In this document: positions 1 through 10,025 of the stretch, piece after piece | Position numbering within the stretch: the first letter of the stretch is position 1 | Layout: each line of letters opens with the position of its first letter | The notes under the pieces: generated by a model | The model's database searches: none | The model's input: only the letters and a program-made list of their open reading frames with translations | What the model was told of the DNA's origin: nothing | Position numbers and translations under genes: made by a program | Assembly: GCA_017561715.1 (NCBI GenBank) | Contig: JAFZBN010000002.1 | Coordinates: 30,627 to 94,626, forward strand | DNA: 64,000 bases | From: Clostridiales bacterium | GTDB taxonomy: Bacteria > Bacillota > Clostridia > Saccharofermentanales > Saccharofermentanaceae | Direction: 5' to 3'

Positions 1-633
1 CTCAAAGCTGCCTGCGATGTTGAGTGCATCGTAGTAGAGAGTCTGGATCATCTGCGGGATACGTGTAACGATACCTGCAAAGATGATCAGGGAAACACCG
101 TTACCGATGCCCTTCTCATTGATGCGCTCGCCGAGGAATACAACACATGTCGTACCGGCAGTAAATGTCAGGATGATCAGTGCTGCACAAAGCGGCTTCG
201 GCAGATAACCTGTCATAGCAGATCTTGTAGCGTAGCAGAAGAAGGATGCCTGCATGAGAGCCAGACCGACTGTCATGTAACGAGTGATCTTCTGGATCTT
301 CTTCTGTCCCTCTTCACCTTCTTTGGCAAGGTTTTCCAAAGCAGGGATAGCAACCGTCAGGAGCTGGATGATGATCGAGGAGTTGATGTAGGGAGTAATA
401 CCCATCGCGAAGATGGTTGCCGCATAAAGACCACCACCTGCGATAATATCCATCAAGCTACCGATCTGACCCCAGTTCTGAACGACACTTGTAAATTCGG
501 TACGGTTGATACCCGGGCAAGGGATCAAGCCACCTACCATGTAAAGGCCGAGAATAAACAGCGTAAAGAGAAGTTTCTTTCGCAGATCCGGCAAACGGAA
601 TGCATTCACTAAGGTGTCAAAAATACCCTTCAT
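1..633 (-). CDS. secY: Protein translocase subunit SecY (3' end outside window)
   Basis: Central channel subunit of the Sec translocase in the cytoplasmic membrane. The visible N-terminal 211 codons begin MKGIFDTLVNAFRLPDLRKK and run into the first membrane segment and the plug region (motif GLIPCPGIN), as in SecY. The gene is truncated only by the window edge. The ATG at 633 has AGGAGG 8 bases upstream, and the ribosome site overlaps the end of rplO, so it is the last visible gene of the spc operon and is probably coupled to L15. Confidence 0.97.
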   Translation of the reverse strand, partial: MKGIFDTLVNAFRLPDLRKKLLFTLFILGLYMVGGLIPCPGINRTEFTSVVQNWGQIGSLMDIIAGGGLYAATIFAMGITPYINSSIIIQLLTVAIPALENLAKEGEEGQKKIQKITRYMTVGLALMQASFFCYATRSAMTGYLPKPLCAALIILTFTAGTTCVVFLGERINEKGIGNGVSLIIFAGIVTRIPQMIQTLYYDALNIAGSFE

Positions 634-636
634 GTG

Positions 637-1080
637 TTATACCTCCTGAGCCGTTCCACCAGCCTTTTCGATTTTCTCTTTTGCAGAAGCAGAGAACTTC
701 TTTGCCTTAACAGTCAGCTTCTTTGTCAGATCACCGTTACCGAGGACCTTGATTCCGTCGTTGACCTTAGCGAGTGTGATGATACCGGCATCAGCGAGGA
801 TCGTTGCATCGACCTCAGCACCGTTATCAAACTTCTCCAGATCGGAGACATTGATCTCAACATACTCTGCTGCGAAACGCTTGTGGTTGAAACCACGCTT
901 CGGCAGACGTCTGTAAAGAGGCATCTGACCACCCTCGAAACCAGGACGGACACCGCCACCGGAACGAGCATTCTGACCCTTGTGTCCACGACCGGAAGTC
1001 TTACCGTTTCCGGATCCGGCACCACGGCCCTTACGATATGCTTTCTCGTTGCCGCAGGAAGACATTTCATTAAGTTTCAT
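637..1080 (-). CDS. rplO: 50S ribosomal protein L15
   Basis: Large-subunit protein L15, 147 residues, the usual length. The glycine- and arginine-rich N-terminus ([18 protein letters not shown]) that threads into 23S rRNA is intact. I start at the ATG at 1080 because GGAGG lies the right distance upstream; a longer reading frame to 1119 would add 13 unrelated residues and overlap rpmD. It stops 3 bases before the secY start. Confidence 0.97.
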   Translation of the reverse strand: MKLNEMSSCGNEKAYRKGRGAGSGNGKTSGRGHKGQNARSGGGVRPGFEGGQMPLYRRLPKRGFNHKRFAAEYVEINVSDLEKFDNGAEVDATILADAGIITLAKVNDGIKVLGNGDLTKKLTVKAKKFSASAKEKIEKAGGTAQEV

Positions 1081-1096
1081 GTTTCCTATACCTCCA

Positions 1097-1276
1097 TTAC
1101 ACTTCTTCGCAAGTAACAAGATGTGCTACTGTACGAACCATACCGCGGATTGCCTCATTATCAGCCTTCTCAACAGACTGACCGATCTTGCGAAGACCGA
1201 GAGCCTTAACTGTGGCGGCCTGGTTTTTCTTGGATTTGTTGGTGCTCTTGACCAATGTAATCTTCAAGTTTGCCAT
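1097..1276 (-). CDS. rpmD: 50S ribosomal protein L30
   Basis: Small large-subunit protein of 59 residues, beginning [20 protein letters not shown] and carrying the L30 core [16 protein letters not shown]. It lies between rpsE and rplO in the usual spc order, with GGAGG upstream of the ATG. It is short and easily missed by length-filtered gene calling. Confidence 0.96.
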   Translation of the reverse strand: MANLKITLVKSTNKSKKNQAATVKALGLRKIGQSVEKADNEAIRGMVRTVAHLVTCEEV

Positions 1277-1291
1277 GTTAGCACACCTCCA

Positions 1292-1786
1292 TTACCTAAT
1301 TTCTTCAGCAGACTTTCCGCGCAGACGTGCGACCTCTTCGAGAGAGCGCATGCTCTTCAAGCCTTCCATTGTTGCGTTAACAACATTGTTCGGGTTGTTA
1401 GTACCCAGAGACTTTGTACGGATATCCTTGATGCCGCAAAGTTCGCATACCGCACGAACCGGGCCACCTGCGATGATACCTGTACCACTTGCAGCCGGCT
1501 TCATAACGATCTTACCTGCGCCGAAAACACCAAATGCTTCGTGCGGGATCGTGTTACCGTCGAGCGGAACAGAGATCATGTTCTTCTTTGCATCTTCGAT
1601 GCCTTTTCTGATCGCGTCCGGAATCTCAGCTGCTTTACCGAGGCCCTTACCAACGTGACCATTCTCGTCACCTACAATTACGAGGGCTGCGAAACGGAAA
1701 TTTCTACCACCCTTAACCGTTTTGGAAACACGTCCGATATGGATGACTTTCTCTTTTAATTCGGTTGAATTTGGTTCAAAACCCAT
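1292..1786 (-). CDS. rpsE: 30S ribosomal protein S5
   Basis: Small-subunit protein S5, 164 residues, involved in decoding fidelity. The double-stranded RNA-binding-like N-domain ([20 protein letters not shown]) and the C-terminal domain ([16 protein letters not shown]) are both present. The ATG follows a GGAGGG site. The gene lies between rplR and rpmD as in other Firmicutes. Confidence 0.97.
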   Translation of the reverse strand: MGFEPNSTELKEKVIHIGRVSKTVKGGRNFRFAALVIVGDENGHVGKGLGKAAEIPDAIRKGIEDAKKNMISVPLDGNTIPHEAFGVFGAGKIVMKPAASGTGIIAGGPVRAVCELCGIKDIRTKSLGTNNPNNVVNATMEGLKSMRSLEEVARLRGKSAEEIR

Positions 1787-1802
1787 CTTGTTTCCCTCCT
1801 AA

Positions 1803-2171
1803 TCAGAATTTCAGGCCAGCTTCACGAGCTGCCTCAGCCAAAGCTGCTACACGTCCATGGAAAATGTAACCGCCTCTGTCGAATACAACCTCGTTGATAT
1901 TCGCAGCCAGAGCGCGCTCTGCAATCTTCTTACCAACTGCAGCTGCACCTTCCTTGTTGCTTCCGTTCTCGATAGAAGCCTTAACTTCCTTATCCAGAGA
2001 GGATGCACTTACGAGTGTCTTGCCAGCTTCATCATCGATGATCTGTGCATAGATGTTTGTGTTACTTCTGAAAACGCAGAGACGCGGACGAGAAGAGGTA
2101 CCGGCAATCTTATTTCTTACACGGACATGCTTTCTACGGCGAATAGCGTTCTTGTCAATTTTATTAATCAT
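1803..2171 (-). CDS. rplR: 50S ribosomal protein L18
   Basis: 5S rRNA-binding protein of the central protuberance, 122 residues. It has the basic N-terminal stretch ([15 protein letters not shown]) followed by [20 protein letters not shown], both characteristic of L18, and the C-terminal [20 protein letters not shown] block. Order rplF-rplR-rpsE is canonical. Confidence 0.97.
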   Translation of the reverse strand: MINKIDKNAIRRRKHVRVRNKIAGTSSRPRLCVFRSNTNIYAQIIDDEAGKTLVSASSLDKEVKASIENGSNKEGAAAVGKKIAERALAANINEVVFDRGGYIFHGRVAALAEAAREAGLKF

Positions 2172-2189
2172 GCTTGTTCACCCCTTCAC

Positions 2190-2732
2190 TTATTTCTTAG
2201 CGCCAGTCTTACCTTCCTTGATGCGGACATATTCACCAACATATCTGATGCCCTTGCCCTTATATGCATCCGGAAGTCTGAACGAACGGATCTTAGCGGC
2301 TGTTTCGCCAACTAACTGCTTATCAGCACCCTTAACGATGATCTGGTTCTGTGCCGGAACATCAATAGTGATGCCAGCCGGCTCTTCCATCTCGATCGGG
2401 TGGGAGTAACCAAGGTTGAATACAACCTTCTTACCCTGCTTTGCGGCCTTGTAACCAACGCCCTGGATCTCGAGTTCCTTCTTGAAACCTTCGGAACAAC
2501 CGATGACCATGTTGTTGATCAGAGAACGTGTCAAACCATGAAGAGCCTTCACCTGCTTTTCATCGTTCGGTCTCTTGACCGTGATTACATTGTCATTTAC
2601 TTCAACAATGATGGACGGATGCACATTCAGAGAAAGTGTAGCGTCCTTGCCTTTTACAGTGATGGTCTGACCATCCTGCTTTACTTCGAGCCCTGCCGGG
2701 ATCGTGATTGGCATGTTACCAATTCTAGACAT
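2190..2732 (-). CDS. rplF: 50S ribosomal protein L6
   Basis: Large-subunit protein near the sarcin-ricin loop, 180 residues, with two tandem L6 folds. It starts [17 protein letters not shown] and ends with the conserved [14 protein letters not shown] block. Both the length and the position between rpsH and rplR are standard. Confidence 0.97.
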   Translation of the reverse strand: MSRIGNMPITIPAGLEVKQDGQTITVKGKDATLSLNVHPSIIVEVNDNVITVKRPNDEKQVKALHGLTRSLINNMVIGCSEGFKKELEIQGVGYKAAKQGKKVVFNLGYSHPIEMEEPAGITIDVPAQNQIIVKGADKQLVGETAAKIRSFRLPDAYKGKGIRYVGEYVRIKEGKTGAKK

Positions 2733-2801
2733 ACAATCTTACCTCCTGCTCTTTAGATTGCGGAACCTTGCGTGTCCCATTTCAGAGTGTTAATGGTTTT
2801 A

Positions 2802-3197
2802 TTACCAAACGTAAGCCATAACCTCGCCGCCAACGCCGAGTTTTCTGGCTGCCTTATCAGTCATAACGCCCTTGGACGTAGAGATGATCGCGATACCGAG
2901 ACCACCGAGAACCTTCGGGAGATTCTCCTTGTCCGCGTAAACGCGGAGACCCGGCTTGGAAATTCTCTGGATACCGGAGATAACGTGCTTCTTAGCAGCG
3001 TACTTCAGTGTGATCTTGATCATTCCCTGCTTGTCATCTTCAATCGTTTCAAAAGAAGCGATATAACCTTCATCTACTAAAATCTGTGCGATAGCCTTCT
3101 TCAAATTGGAAGCAGGAACCATAACTGTCGGATGACCGGCTGTGCCTGCATTACGGATTCTTGTCAGCATATCTGCAATTGCATCTGTAATCTGCAT
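2802..3197 (-). CDS. rpsH: 30S ribosomal protein S8
   Basis: Primary 16S rRNA-binding protein, 131 residues, starting [17 protein letters not shown]. The C-terminal signature ([15 protein letters not shown]) is intact. In enterobacteria S8 is the translational repressor of the spc operon; nothing in this sequence shows whether that holds here. A 69-base spacer separates it from rplF. Confidence 0.97.
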   Translation of the reverse strand: MQITDAIADMLTRIRNAGTAGHPTVMVPASNLKKAIAQILVDEGYIASFETIEDDKQGMIKITLKYAAKKHVISGIQRISKPGLRVYADKENLPKVLGGLGIAIISTSKGVMTDKAARKLGVGGEVMAYVW

Positions 3198-3223
3198 AAA
3201 TCTTTCCTCCTTGTCGCTATCGT

Positions 3224-3409
3224 TTACCAGCTTGCCTTACGAACACCCGGGATCTGGCCCTTGTAAGCCAGGTCACGGAAGCACAGACGGCAGATACCAT
3301 ACTTACGGATATAAGCGTGAGGTCTACCACAGAGCTTGCAACGGTTGTGCTGCTGAACTTTGAACTTCGGTGCACGCTGCGCCTTGAGTTTCATTGACGT
3401 TTTAGCCAT
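3224..3409 (-). CDS. rpsN: 30S ribosomal protein S14, zinc-binding type
   Basis: Short S14 of 61 residues. It has two CxxC pairs ([11 protein letters not shown] and [10 protein letters not shown]) that bind one zinc ion, the C+ form typical of Firmicutes and distinct from the longer zinc-free S14 used under zinc limitation. It lies between rplE and rpsH in the usual order. Confidence 0.97.
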   Translation of the reverse strand: MAKTSMKLKAQRAPKFKVQQHNRCKLCGRPHAYIRKYGICRLCFRDLAYKGQIPGVRKASW

Positions 3410-3427
3410 ATTACTTATATCCTCCTA

Positions 3428-3967
3428 TTACTTTCTGAACGGCATTCCGAGGTTTGCGAGAAGAGATCTTGCTTCCTCGTCAGACTTAGCCGTTGTTACG
3501 ATGATGATATCCATACCACGGACCTTATCGATCTTATCGAACTCGATTTCAGGGAACATGAGCTGCTCCTTGATACCCATAGCATAGTTACCGTGACCAT
3601 CGAAAGAGTTCGGATTTACACCACGGAAGTCACGTACACGCGGCAGGGAGATGCTGATCAACTTATCGAGGAAGTTGTACATGTTCTCGCCACGGAGTGT
3701 TACCTTACAACCGATCTTCATGCCTTCTCTGAGCTTAAAAGCCGCAACGGACTTTGTAGCTACAGTAGCGATCGGCTTCTGGCCGCAGATGATACCCATG
3801 TCACGCATAGCATTCTCGAGAGCCTTCGGGTTATCCTTGACTTCACCGACACCCATGTTGAGAACGATCTTCTCAAGCTTCGGGATCTGCATGACAGACT
3901 TATACTTGAATTCTTCCTGCAAAGCAGGCGCAACTTCATTTACATACTTGTCCTTAAGTCTAGACAT
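3428..3967 (-). CDS. rplE: 50S ribosomal protein L5
   Basis: 5S rRNA-binding protein, 179 residues, beginning [16 protein letters not shown]. It carries the conserved [10 protein letters not shown] and [20 protein letters not shown] blocks and ends MPFRK. It starts 4 bases after the rplX stop, so the two are probably translated together. Confidence 0.97.
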   Translation of the reverse strand: MSRLKDKYVNEVAPALQEEFKYKSVMQIPKLEKIVLNMGVGEVKDNPKALENAMRDMGIICGQKPIATVATKSVAAFKLREGMKIGCKVTLRGENMYNFLDKLISISLPRVRDFRGVNPNSFDGHGNYAMGIKEQLMFPEIEFDKIDKVRGMDIIIVTTAKSDEEARSLLANLGMPFRK

Positions 3968-3971
3968 TTAA

Positions 3972-4319
3972 TTACTCCTCCTTTGCCTTCTTGATCTGGT
4001 CGATATCAGCGCCGCACTTCTTGCAGACACGATACTTTGCACCGTCCTCGGCAACTCTCTTGCCGACACGAGTAGCCTTGCCGCACTTCGGGCAAACCAG
4101 CATTACGTTGGAAGCATCGATGGATCCTTCCTTCTCGATGATGCCGGCCGGCTTTGTCTGGCTCATCTGCTTCTGGTGCTTCTTGACCATGTTGACTCCG
4201 GAAACGATAACTCTACCGCTCTTCGGCTCGGTCTTGAGGACCTGACCCTGAGAACCGGCGTCCTTACCGGAGATAACAACGACTTTATCGTCCTTTTTAA
4301 CGTGAATCTTGCTAGCCAT
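3972..4319 (-). CDS. rplX: 50S ribosomal protein L24
   Basis: Assembly-initiating large-subunit protein of 115 residues. The N-terminal KOW motif (DKVVVISGKDAGSQGQVLK) is followed by a C-terminal segment with two CxxC pairs (CPKCGKATRV and CKKCG), a zinc-ribbon form seen in many Firmicute L24 proteins. The start has a GGAGG site and lies 12 bases after rplN. Confidence 0.96.
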   Translation of the reverse strand: MASKIHVKKDDKVVVISGKDAGSQGQVLKTEPKSGRVIVSGVNMVKKHQKQMSQTKPAGIIEKEGSIDASNVMLVCPKCGKATRVGKRVAEDGAKYRVCKKCGADIDQIKKAKEE

Positions 4320-4331
4320 TTGTCATCCTCC

Positions 4332-4700
4332 TTACAGAACTTCTGGAGCCAGAGAAAGGATCTTCATGTAATCCTTGTCACGGAGCTCTCTTGCGATAGG
4401 CCCAAAGATACGGGTTCCACGCGGGTTCTTGTCTTCCTTAATGATAACGGCAGCATTCTCGTCGAACTTGATGTAGGAACCATCAGCTCTTCTTACGCCC
4501 TTCTTTGTGCGGACAACTACTGCACGGACAACATCGCCCTTCTTAACCACGCCACCAGGAGTAGCAGTCTTAACAGAGCAGACGATGACATCACCGATAT
4601 TCGCATACTTACGCCAGGAACCGCCGAGCACTTTGATGCAGGCAAGTTCTTTTGCGCCAGTATTATCCGCAGATCTTAATCTGGATTCTACTTGAATCAT
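4332..4700 (-). CDS. rplN: 50S ribosomal protein L14
   Basis: Large-subunit protein at the subunit interface, 122 residues. It begins [19 protein letters not shown] and includes the signature [13 protein letters not shown]. Length and position (rpsQ-rplN-rplX) are normal. Confidence 0.97.
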   Translation of the reverse strand: MIQVESRLRSADNTGAKELACIKVLGGSWRKYANIGDVIVCSVKTATPGGVVKKGDVVRAVVVRTKKGVRRADGSYIKFDENAAVIIKEDKNPRGTRIFGPIARELRDKDYMKILSLAPEVL

Positions 4701-4734
4701 GTTGATTTCCTCCTTTACGTAATTCCCTTACGTA

Positions 4735-4992
4735 TTACTTCGCCTTCTCAATAATCTCGACCAGTCTCCAACGCTTGTCCTTAGACAGCGGGCGGGTCTC
4801 CATTACTTTTACCTTGTCGCCGATGCCGCACTTGTTCTCTTCGTCGTGCGCCTTCAGCTTGTATGTTCTCTTCATAATCTTGCCGTACAGCGGGTGCTTA
4901 ACGTGCTCAACTACGGAAACAACGATTGTTTTGTCCATCTTGTCGGAACTTACGATACCGACACGAGTTTTTCTGAGGTTACGATCGCTCAT
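4735..4992 (-). CDS. rpsQ: 30S ribosomal protein S17
   Basis: 16S rRNA-binding OB-fold protein of 85 residues: [20 protein letters not shown], with the C-terminal signature [16 protein letters not shown] use the ATG at 4992 because AGGGAGAAG sits at good spacing. The upstream in-frame ATG at 5010 overlaps the rpmC stop and would make that same ribosome site part of the coding region. Confidence 0.95.
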   Translation of the reverse strand: MSDRNLRKTRVGIVSSDKMDKTIVVSVVEHVKHPLYGKIMKRTYKLKAHDEENKCGIGDKVKVMETRPLSKDKRWRLVEIIEKAK

Positions 4993-5009
4993 TGCTACTT
5001 CTCCCTTCA

Positions 5010-5207
5010 TTAATTAGCCTTAAGCTCGATTTCACGAAGAATCGTGTTAACGCGAGCGATGTCACGCTTTACAGCACCCAGGCGCTGCGGATTCTCGAGT
5101 TGGTTGGTCGCATGCTGGAAACGGAGCTTGAAGAGTTCATCCTTCAATGCAACCAGTTCCTGCTGAAGTTCTTCAGCGGATTTTGAACGCAATTCTTTAG
5201 TTGTCAT
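5010..5207 (-). CDS. rpmC: 50S ribosomal protein L29
   Basis: Small protein at the peptide-exit tunnel, 65 residues, starting [18 protein letters not shown]. The signature [16 protein letters not shown] is present. The ATG at 5207 has GGAGG upstream and lies next to the rplP stop. An open frame extends 26 codons further but overlaps rplP and does not resemble L29. Confidence 0.95.
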   Translation of the reverse strand: MTTKELRSKSAEELQQELVALKDELFKLRFQHATNQLENPQRLGAVKRDIARVNTILREIELKAN

Positions 5208-5208
5208 T

Positions 5209-5628
5209 TCAAGATACCTCCTCGCCTTTCTTAATGAACTTAGTCTTGCAAGGGAGCTTATGTCCGGCAAGACGCATAGCCTCACGAGCTACTTCTTCGG
5301 ATACACCTGCGATCTCGAAAAGAACTCTGCCCGGCTTAACTACTGCTACCCAGTACTCCGGGGAACCTTTACCGGAACCCATTCGAGCCTCAGCAGGGTG
5401 CTTTGTGATCGGCTTGTCCGGGAAGATCTTGATCCAGACCTTACCGCCTCTTTTTACGTAACGGTTGATCGCGATACGGGCTGCCTCGATCTGATTGGAA
5501 GTGATCCAGCAAGGCTCTGTAGAATAGATACCGAAATCACCGTAAGCAACAAAGTTACCTCTGGTAGCCTTACCTGTAAGGCGGCCGCGCTGCTGCTTTC
5601 TGTGCTTTACTCTCTTAGGAAGTAACAT
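5209..5628 (-). CDS. rplP: 50S ribosomal protein L16
   Basis: Protein near the A-site tRNA in the large subunit, 139 residues, beginning [19 protein letters not shown]. The conserved blocks [20 protein letters not shown] and [19 protein letters not shown] are complete. Its ATG overlaps the rpsC stop in a TAATG arrangement, which implies translational coupling. Confidence 0.97.
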   Translation of the reverse strand: MLLPKRVKHRKQQRGRLTGKATRGNFVAYGDFGIYSTEPCWITSNQIEAARIAINRYVKRGGKVWIKIFPDKPITKHPAEARMGSGKGSPEYWVAVVKPGRVLFEIAGVSEEVAREAMRLAGHKLPCKTKFIKKGEEVS

Positions 5629-6299
5629 TACGCTTCGCCTCCTTCCGCAACTTTGACAGTCTTCTTAGCTGTCAGGATCTCGCCTCTGTAGATCCAAACC
5701 TTAACACCGATGCGGCCGTACTGTGTGTTTGCCTCAGCAAAACCATAGTCGATGTCAGCACGCAGTGTCTGCAGCGGGATCGTACCCTCGTGGTATGTCT
5801 CGGAACGAGCGATTTCAGCGCCGCCCAGACGGCCGGAGCAAGATGTCTTGATACCCTTTGCGCCGGACTTCATTGTACGGGACATAGCCATCTTCATGGC
5901 ACGACGGAAAGAAACACGTCTTTCCAGCTGGGAAGCGATGCTCTCAGCAACGAGCTGAGCGTTTGCATCAACGTTCTTGATCTCACGAACGTCTACGAAG
6001 AAATTCTTCTTGAACTTCTTCTGAAGCTTCTTCTTGAATTCCTCAATACCTGCGCCCTGGCGACCAATGATGATACCCGGCTTAGCGGTATTGATGATGA
6101 TGCTTGTCTTGTCAGCGCCCTTACGCTCGATCTCGATGCTGGAAACGCCTGCAGCGAAGCACTCTTTCTTTACAAAATCACGGATTTGCTTGTCCTCAAC
6201 GAGGAAATCGCTGAATGTCTTCTTGTCGGCATACCAACGTGTGTCCCACTCTTTGATGACACCGACGCGCAATCCATGGGGATTAACCTTCTGGCCCAT
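5628..6299 (-). CDS. rpsC: 30S ribosomal protein S3
   Basis: Small-subunit protein at the mRNA entry tunnel, 223 residues. It starts [20 protein letters not shown]. The type-II KH domain shows its GxxG loop ([17 protein letters not shown]), and the C-terminal domain has the [20 protein letters not shown] block. Confidence 0.97.
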   Translation of the reverse strand: MGQKVNPHGLRVGVIKEWDTRWYADKKTFSDFLVEDKQIRDFVKKECFAAGVSSIEIERKGADKTSIIINTAKPGIIIGRQGAGIEEFKKKLQKKFKKNFFVDVREIKNVDANAQLVAESIASQLERRVSFRRAMKMAMSRTMKSGAKGIKTSCSGRLGGAEIARSETYHEGTIPLQTLRADIDYGFAEANTQYGRIGVKVWIYRGEILTAKKTVKVAEGGEA

Positions 6300-6312
6300 T
6301 CTTTATTCCTCC

Positions 6313-6789
6313 TTATACTCTTTCTTTGAGAACAACTGTTACGTGACTTGTTCTCTTGTTGATTCTGGATGCAGATCCTCTTGCTCTCGGAATGAAGCGC
6401 TTCAGGATCGGACCCTGGCTGGAATATGCATCTGCAACATACAGGCTGGATCTGGAAAGACCGTTGTTGTTAACAGCGTTAGCCTCAGCGGACTTTACAG
6501 CCTTCTTCAGTACCGGAGATGCAGCCTTCGGTGTGTAATCCAGGATAGCGTATGCTTCGTCAAGATCCTTACCCTTGATGAGGTCAGCAACGACCTTTAC
6601 CTTACGGGGTGTGATGCGAACATACTTGGCAACTGCCTTACCCTGATCTTTGCCGATACCGAGAAGCTTCTTCTGCTTCTTAGTAAGAGCCGGCTTCTTC
6701 GCGTTCTTCTTCTGCTGCTTACCGTAAGCTTCGAGGATCTCAGCGCGATTAGATTCGATATAGTCTTTAGTCAACTTAACTTTTTCCAC
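6313..6789 (-). CDS. rplV: 50S ribosomal protein L22 with N-terminal extension
   Basis: Large-subunit protein whose beta-hairpin lines the exit tunnel. The L22 core begins near residue 50 (GKAVAKYVRITPRKVKVVAD) and ends normally. At 158 residues it is about 45-50 longer than the common 110-residue form: a lysine-rich leader (KKNAKKPALTKKQKKLLG) precedes the core. The start is GTG at 6789, supported by GGGAGGAAAACATA immediately upstream. No ATG near the core has a comparable ribosome site, so the extension is probably translated. Confidence 0.93.
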   Translation of the reverse strand: MEKVKLTKDYIESNRAEILEAYGKQQKKNAKKPALTKKQKKLLGIGKDQGKAVAKYVRITPRKVKVVADLIKGKDLDEAYAILDYTPKAASPVLKKAVKSAEANAVNNNGLSRSSLYVADAYSSQGPILKRFIPRARGSASRINKRTSHVTVVLKERV

Positions 6790-6817
6790 TATGTTTTCCT
6801 CCCTTCAAAGCTTACGA

Positions 6818-7096
6818 TTATTTACCACCGGATGATTTCTCACCGGCATGGCCTCTGAATGTTCTCGTCGGAGCGAACTCACCCAGCTTATGGCCGATCA
6901 TTTCCTCGACTACATAAACCGGAACATGTCTTCTGCCGTCATAAACAGCGATCGTGTGTCCGACCATTTCCGGATAGATCGTCGAAGCGCGAGACCAAGT
7001 CTGTACAACCTTTTTCTCATTCGCTGCGTTCATCGCATTGATTTTCTTCATCAGGGCATCTTGTACAAAATAACCCTTTTTGGTTGATCTACTCAT
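6818..7096 (-). CDS. rpsS: 30S ribosomal protein S19
   Basis: Small-subunit head protein, 92 residues, starting [19 protein letters not shown]. It carries the signature [20 protein letters not shown] and ends near [15 protein letters not shown]. It lies between rplB and rplV in canonical order. Confidence 0.97.
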   Translation of the reverse strand: MSRSTKKGYFVQDALMKKINAMNAANEKKVVQTWSRASTIYPEMVGHTIAVYDGRRHVPVYVVEEMIGHKLGEFAPTRTFRGHAGEKSSGGK

Positions 7097-7114
7097 TTTG
7101 GTTCCTCCCTTCGC

Positions 7115-7942
7115 TTACTTTCTACCCTTAACAATGTACTTGTTAGACTGCTTCTTCTTGTTTCTTGTCTTCTTACCGAGAGTCGGAACACCCCAAGGTG
7201 TAACAGGACCCGGAAGACCGATCGGGGACTTACCTTCACCACCACCGTGCGGGTGATCGTTCGGGTTCATAACGACACCACGGACTGCAGGTCTTACGCC
7301 CATGTGACGATGACGTCCTGCCTTACCGATGGATACGTTCTCGTGCTCGTTGTTACCGACAACGCCGATCGTTGCTCTGCACTTGATGGAAACCATACGA
7401 ACCTCACCGGACGGGAGACGTACCTGAGCGAAATCGCCCTCTTTAGCCATCAGCTGTGCGCCGGCGCCTGCCGTACGAACCATCTGAGCACCCTTGCCGG
7501 GCTTCAGCTCGATATTGTGGATCATGGTACCAACCGGGATGTTAGCGATCGGAAGTGCGTTACCTGCTACGATATCAGCATCTGCGCCGGAAACTACCTT
7601 ATCGCCTACATTGAGACCCTGCGGAGCCAGGATGTAGGACTTAACGCCGTCTGCATACTGGATCAGCGCGATAAACGCTGTACGGTTCGGATCATACTCA
7701 AGTGCAACTACTGTTGCCGGGATACCATCTTTTGTTCTCTTCCAGTCGATGACACGGATCTTACGACGGTTAGCGCCACCGATGTGACGAACTGTGATAC
7801 GTCCATAAGAGTTGCGTCCGCCTGAATTGCTGCCGGATGCCAACAGACTCTTCTCGGGCTTCTTCTTCGTCAGGGAAGAATAGTCCGCAACGGTCATGTT
7901 GCGTCTTGCAGGAGAAGTTGGATTAAAAGTCTTTACTGCCAT
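7115..7942 (-). CDS. rplB: 50S ribosomal protein L2
   Basis: Peptidyl-transferase-centre protein, 275 residues. The RNA-binding block [15 protein letters not shown] and the conserved C-terminal [19 protein letters not shown], including the histidine important for peptide-bond formation in the family, are intact. Length matches bacterial L2. Confidence 0.98.
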   Translation of the reverse strand: MAVKTFNPTSPARRNMTVADYSSLTKKKPEKSLLASGSNSGGRNSYGRITVRHIGGANRRKIRVIDWKRTKDGIPATVVALEYDPNRTAFIALIQYADGVKSYILAPQGLNVGDKVVSGADADIVAGNALPIANIPVGTMIHNIELKPGKGAQMVRTAGAGAQLMAKEGDFAQVRLPSGEVRMVSIKCRATIGVVGNNEHENVSIGKAGRHRHMGVRPAVRGVVMNPNDHPHGGGEGKSPIGLPGPVTPWGVPTLGKKTRNKKKQSNKYIVKGRK

Positions 7943-7972
7943 TCTCTCTTCACTCCTTTTCCATCAGGCCCA

Positions 7973-8329
7973 TTACTGGCCGATTCCAAATTCTTCAATA
8001 GCTGTCTTATACTTCTTATCGGACTTAGCAGCCTTGCCGCCCTTACCGAGATAAGACACATCCTTGCCCTCTGTATCGATAGTAACTACAGCCTTCTTGA
8101 AAGCCGGTGTAGTACCCTCTACATAGCGCTGTCTCTTCTTCTTTCCATCGTAGTTTACTGTGTTAACGGAAACTACCTTGACCTCGAAGAGCTGCTCAAC
8201 AGCCTTTCTAACGTCTGTCTTTGTAGCTGTTCTAGCTACCTGGAAAGTATACTTGCCTTCTGCTGCATCATAAGAGCTTTTCTCTGTGATGATCGGCTTA
8301 ATGATGATGTCCTGCGGTGCCTTGCTCAT
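7973..8329 (-). CDS. rplW: 50S ribosomal protein L23
   Basis: Exit-tunnel protein and docking site for trigger factor and SRP. The L23 core (PIITEKSSYDAAEGKYTFQV, then VRKAVEQLFEVKVVSVNTVN) is clear. At 118 residues it is about 20 longer than usual, because a lysine- and glycine-rich C-terminal stretch (KGGKAAKSDKKYKTAIEE) is added. The ATG overlaps the rplD stop as ATGA, so the pair is translationally coupled. Confidence 0.95.
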   Translation of the reverse strand: MSKAPQDIIIKPIITEKSSYDAAEGKYTFQVARTATKTDVRKAVEQLFEVKVVSVNTVNYDGKKKRQRYVEGTTPAFKKAVVTIDTEGKDVSYLGKGGKAAKSDKKYKTAIEEFGIGQ

Positions 8330-8949
8330 ACATACACCTCCATAATCTTCTCAGCAGCTTCCTTAGTCATGATAAAGGAATCATACTTAAGGATATCGAA
8401 TACGTTGATCGTATTAACGAAAGCTGTCTTGACTGTCGGAAGGTTTCTAGAAGCCTTTTCAACGTTCTCATTCTTGCCGCCGAGTACGACGAGAGCAGAA
8501 TCATCAACCTTGATTGCCTTCATGAAATCAACCATGTTCTTTGTCTTCATGGTATCGAAGTCGATCGCGTCGATAACGAAGATCTTGCTGTCAGCCATCT
8601 TTGTGGAGAAAGCAGACTTCATAGCAAGACGTCTGATCTTCTTCGGTACAGTGTAGCTGTAAGATCTCGGCTTAGGCCCAAAGATGATGCCGCCGCCGAC
8701 ATACTGTGCAGAACGTGTAGAACCGTGACGAGCACGACCTGTACCCTTCTGACGATAAGGACGCTTACCGCCACCGCGAACTTCGCTTCTTGTTTTTGTG
8801 GAATGTGTGCCCTGACGACGATTTGCCAGAATGTTGAGTACTACTGTACGCATTGCTGCAGCGTTCGGCTCAATACCGAAGATCGCGTCAGAAAGATCCA
8901 TCGATCCGACAACGGCTCCACTAAGATTCAAAATATCAATTTTAGCCAT
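8326..8949 (-). CDS. rplD: 50S ribosomal protein L4
   Basis: Large-subunit protein with a tunnel-reaching loop, 207 residues. The loop signature (RSEVRGGGKRPYRQKGTGRA) and the C-terminal domain (VVLGGKNENVEKASRNL) are present. In enterobacteria L4 represses the S10 operon; whether it does here cannot be read from sequence. The TGA overlaps the rplW ATG. Confidence 0.97.
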   Translation of the reverse strand: MAKIDILNLSGAVVGSMDLSDAIFGIEPNAAAMRTVVLNILANRRQGTHSTKTRSEVRGGGKRPYRQKGTGRARHGSTRSAQYVGGGIIFGPKPRSYSYTVPKKIRRLAMKSAFSTKMADSKIFVIDAIDFDTMKTKNMVDFMKAIKVDDSALVVLGGKNENVEKASRNLPTVKTAFVNTINVFDILKYDSFIMTKEAAEKIMEVYV

Positions 8950-8974
8950 TTCTTAGTTCCTCCTTGTCGTCGAA

Positions 8975-9604
8975 TTACTTAGCCTTTACAGACGACGTGA
9001 TTGTTACGATGCCGCCCTTAGGACCCGGAACCGCGCCCTTAAGAACGAGGATTCCTCTCTCGCCGTCAACACTGACGACCGTCAGATTCTGTACTGTGCA
9101 GTTTACTGCGCCCATGTGACCAGGCATCTTCTTACCCGGGAGAACACGAGCCGGTGTGGAGTTAGCGCCCATGGAACCAACACGTCTGTGATACATAGAA
9201 TCGTGTCCGTCCGGACCACCCTTCTGACCGTGACGCTTGATGTTGCCCTGGTAACCTTTACCCTTGGAAACACCGCTTACATCTACATGATCGCCAACTG
9301 CGAGCATGTCGGAGACTTTGATCTCCTGACCGAGGCTGTAATCTTCCTCTGTCTTAAACTCACGGATAGTACGCTTAACGCTGACCTCAGCCTTTGCGAA
9401 CTGTCCCTTGTCCGGCTTGTTTACAAGCTTCTCGCGAATGTCGCCTGTTGCGACCTTCACAGCCTTGTAGCCGTCTTTTTCTACCGTCTTATTCTGAATA
9501 ACAAACATAGGGTTGCATTCAATAACGGTTGCCGGTACTGCCAGACCGCTCTCATCGAAGAGCTGTGTCATGCCGGCTTTTTTGCCAAGTACGAACTTTG
9601 TCAT
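8975..9604 (-). CDS. rplC: 50S ribosomal protein L3
   Basis: Early-assembly protein near the peptidyl-transferase centre, 209 residues. It starts MTKFVLGKKAGMTQLFDESG and contains the family signature (SKGKGYQGNIKRHGQKGGPD), with the glutamine that is methylated in other bacteria. AGGAGG lies upstream of the ATG. Confidence 0.97.
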   Translation of the reverse strand: MTKFVLGKKAGMTQLFDESGLAVPATVIECNPMFVIQNKTVEKDGYKAVKVATGDIREKLVNKPDKGQFAKAEVSVKRTIREFKTEEDYSLGQEIKVSDMLAVGDHVDVSGVSKGKGYQGNIKRHGQKGGPDGHDSMYHRRVGSMGANSTPARVLPGKKMPGHMGAVNCTVQNLTVVSVDGERGILVLKGAVPGPKGGIVTITSSVKAK

Positions 9605-9632
9605 TTCTTTCTTCCTCCTATTTAGGTTATTG

Positions 9633-9697
9633 GTTCGCGTTTTGTTTTAGTCCGCGAACATGACCTCCGCATATCCTGCCGCTTGGACGACCGGCAG
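9633..9697 (-). other. Two hairpins in the rpsJ-rplC spacer
   Basis: The 109-base gap between rpsJ and rplC holds two perfect inverted repeats. One pairs GTTCGCG (9633-9639) with CGCGAAC (9653-9659); the other pairs CTGCCG (9676-9681) with CGGCAG (9692-9697). Neither is followed by a T-run in the transcript direction, so they look like RNA structure or processing sites within the operon rather than a terminator. Function is inferred only. Confidence 0.5.
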
Positions 9698-9713
9698 AAC
9701 GCGGAAAAAGCCA

Positions 9714-10025
9714 TTAGGCCTTGAGCTCAATGCTCACGCCTGCAGGCATGTCAAGCTTTGTCAGTGCGTCGATCGTCTTCTGGTTCGGTGCGAAGATGTC
9801 GATGAGACGCTTATGAGTTCTAAGCTCAAACTGCTCACGGGAATCCTTATACTTATGAGGAGAACGCAGGATCGTTGTGATCTCTTTCTCTGTCGGGAGC
9901 GGGATCGGGCCGGAGAAGCTTGCGCCTGTTCTGGTGACCGTCTCGACGATTCTTGCTGCGCTCTGGTCAAGGAGCTCGTGATCGTAAGCCTTGAGCTTAA
10001 TTCTGATCTTCTGGTTTGCTGCCAT
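9714..10025 (-). CDS. rpsJ: 30S ribosomal protein S10
   Basis: First gene of the S10 operon, 103 residues, beginning [20 protein letters not shown]. It carries the signature [20 protein letters not shown] and also serves as NusE in antitermination complexes in other bacteria. The ATG at 10025 follows GGAGG by 8 bases; an in-frame ATG at 10040 would place that ribosome site inside the gene. Confidence 0.97.
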   Translation of the reverse strand: MAANQKIRIKLKAYDHELLDQSAARIVETVTRTGASFSGPIPLPTEKEITTILRSPHKYKDSREQFELRTHKRLIDIFAPNQKTIDALTKLDMPAGVSIELKA

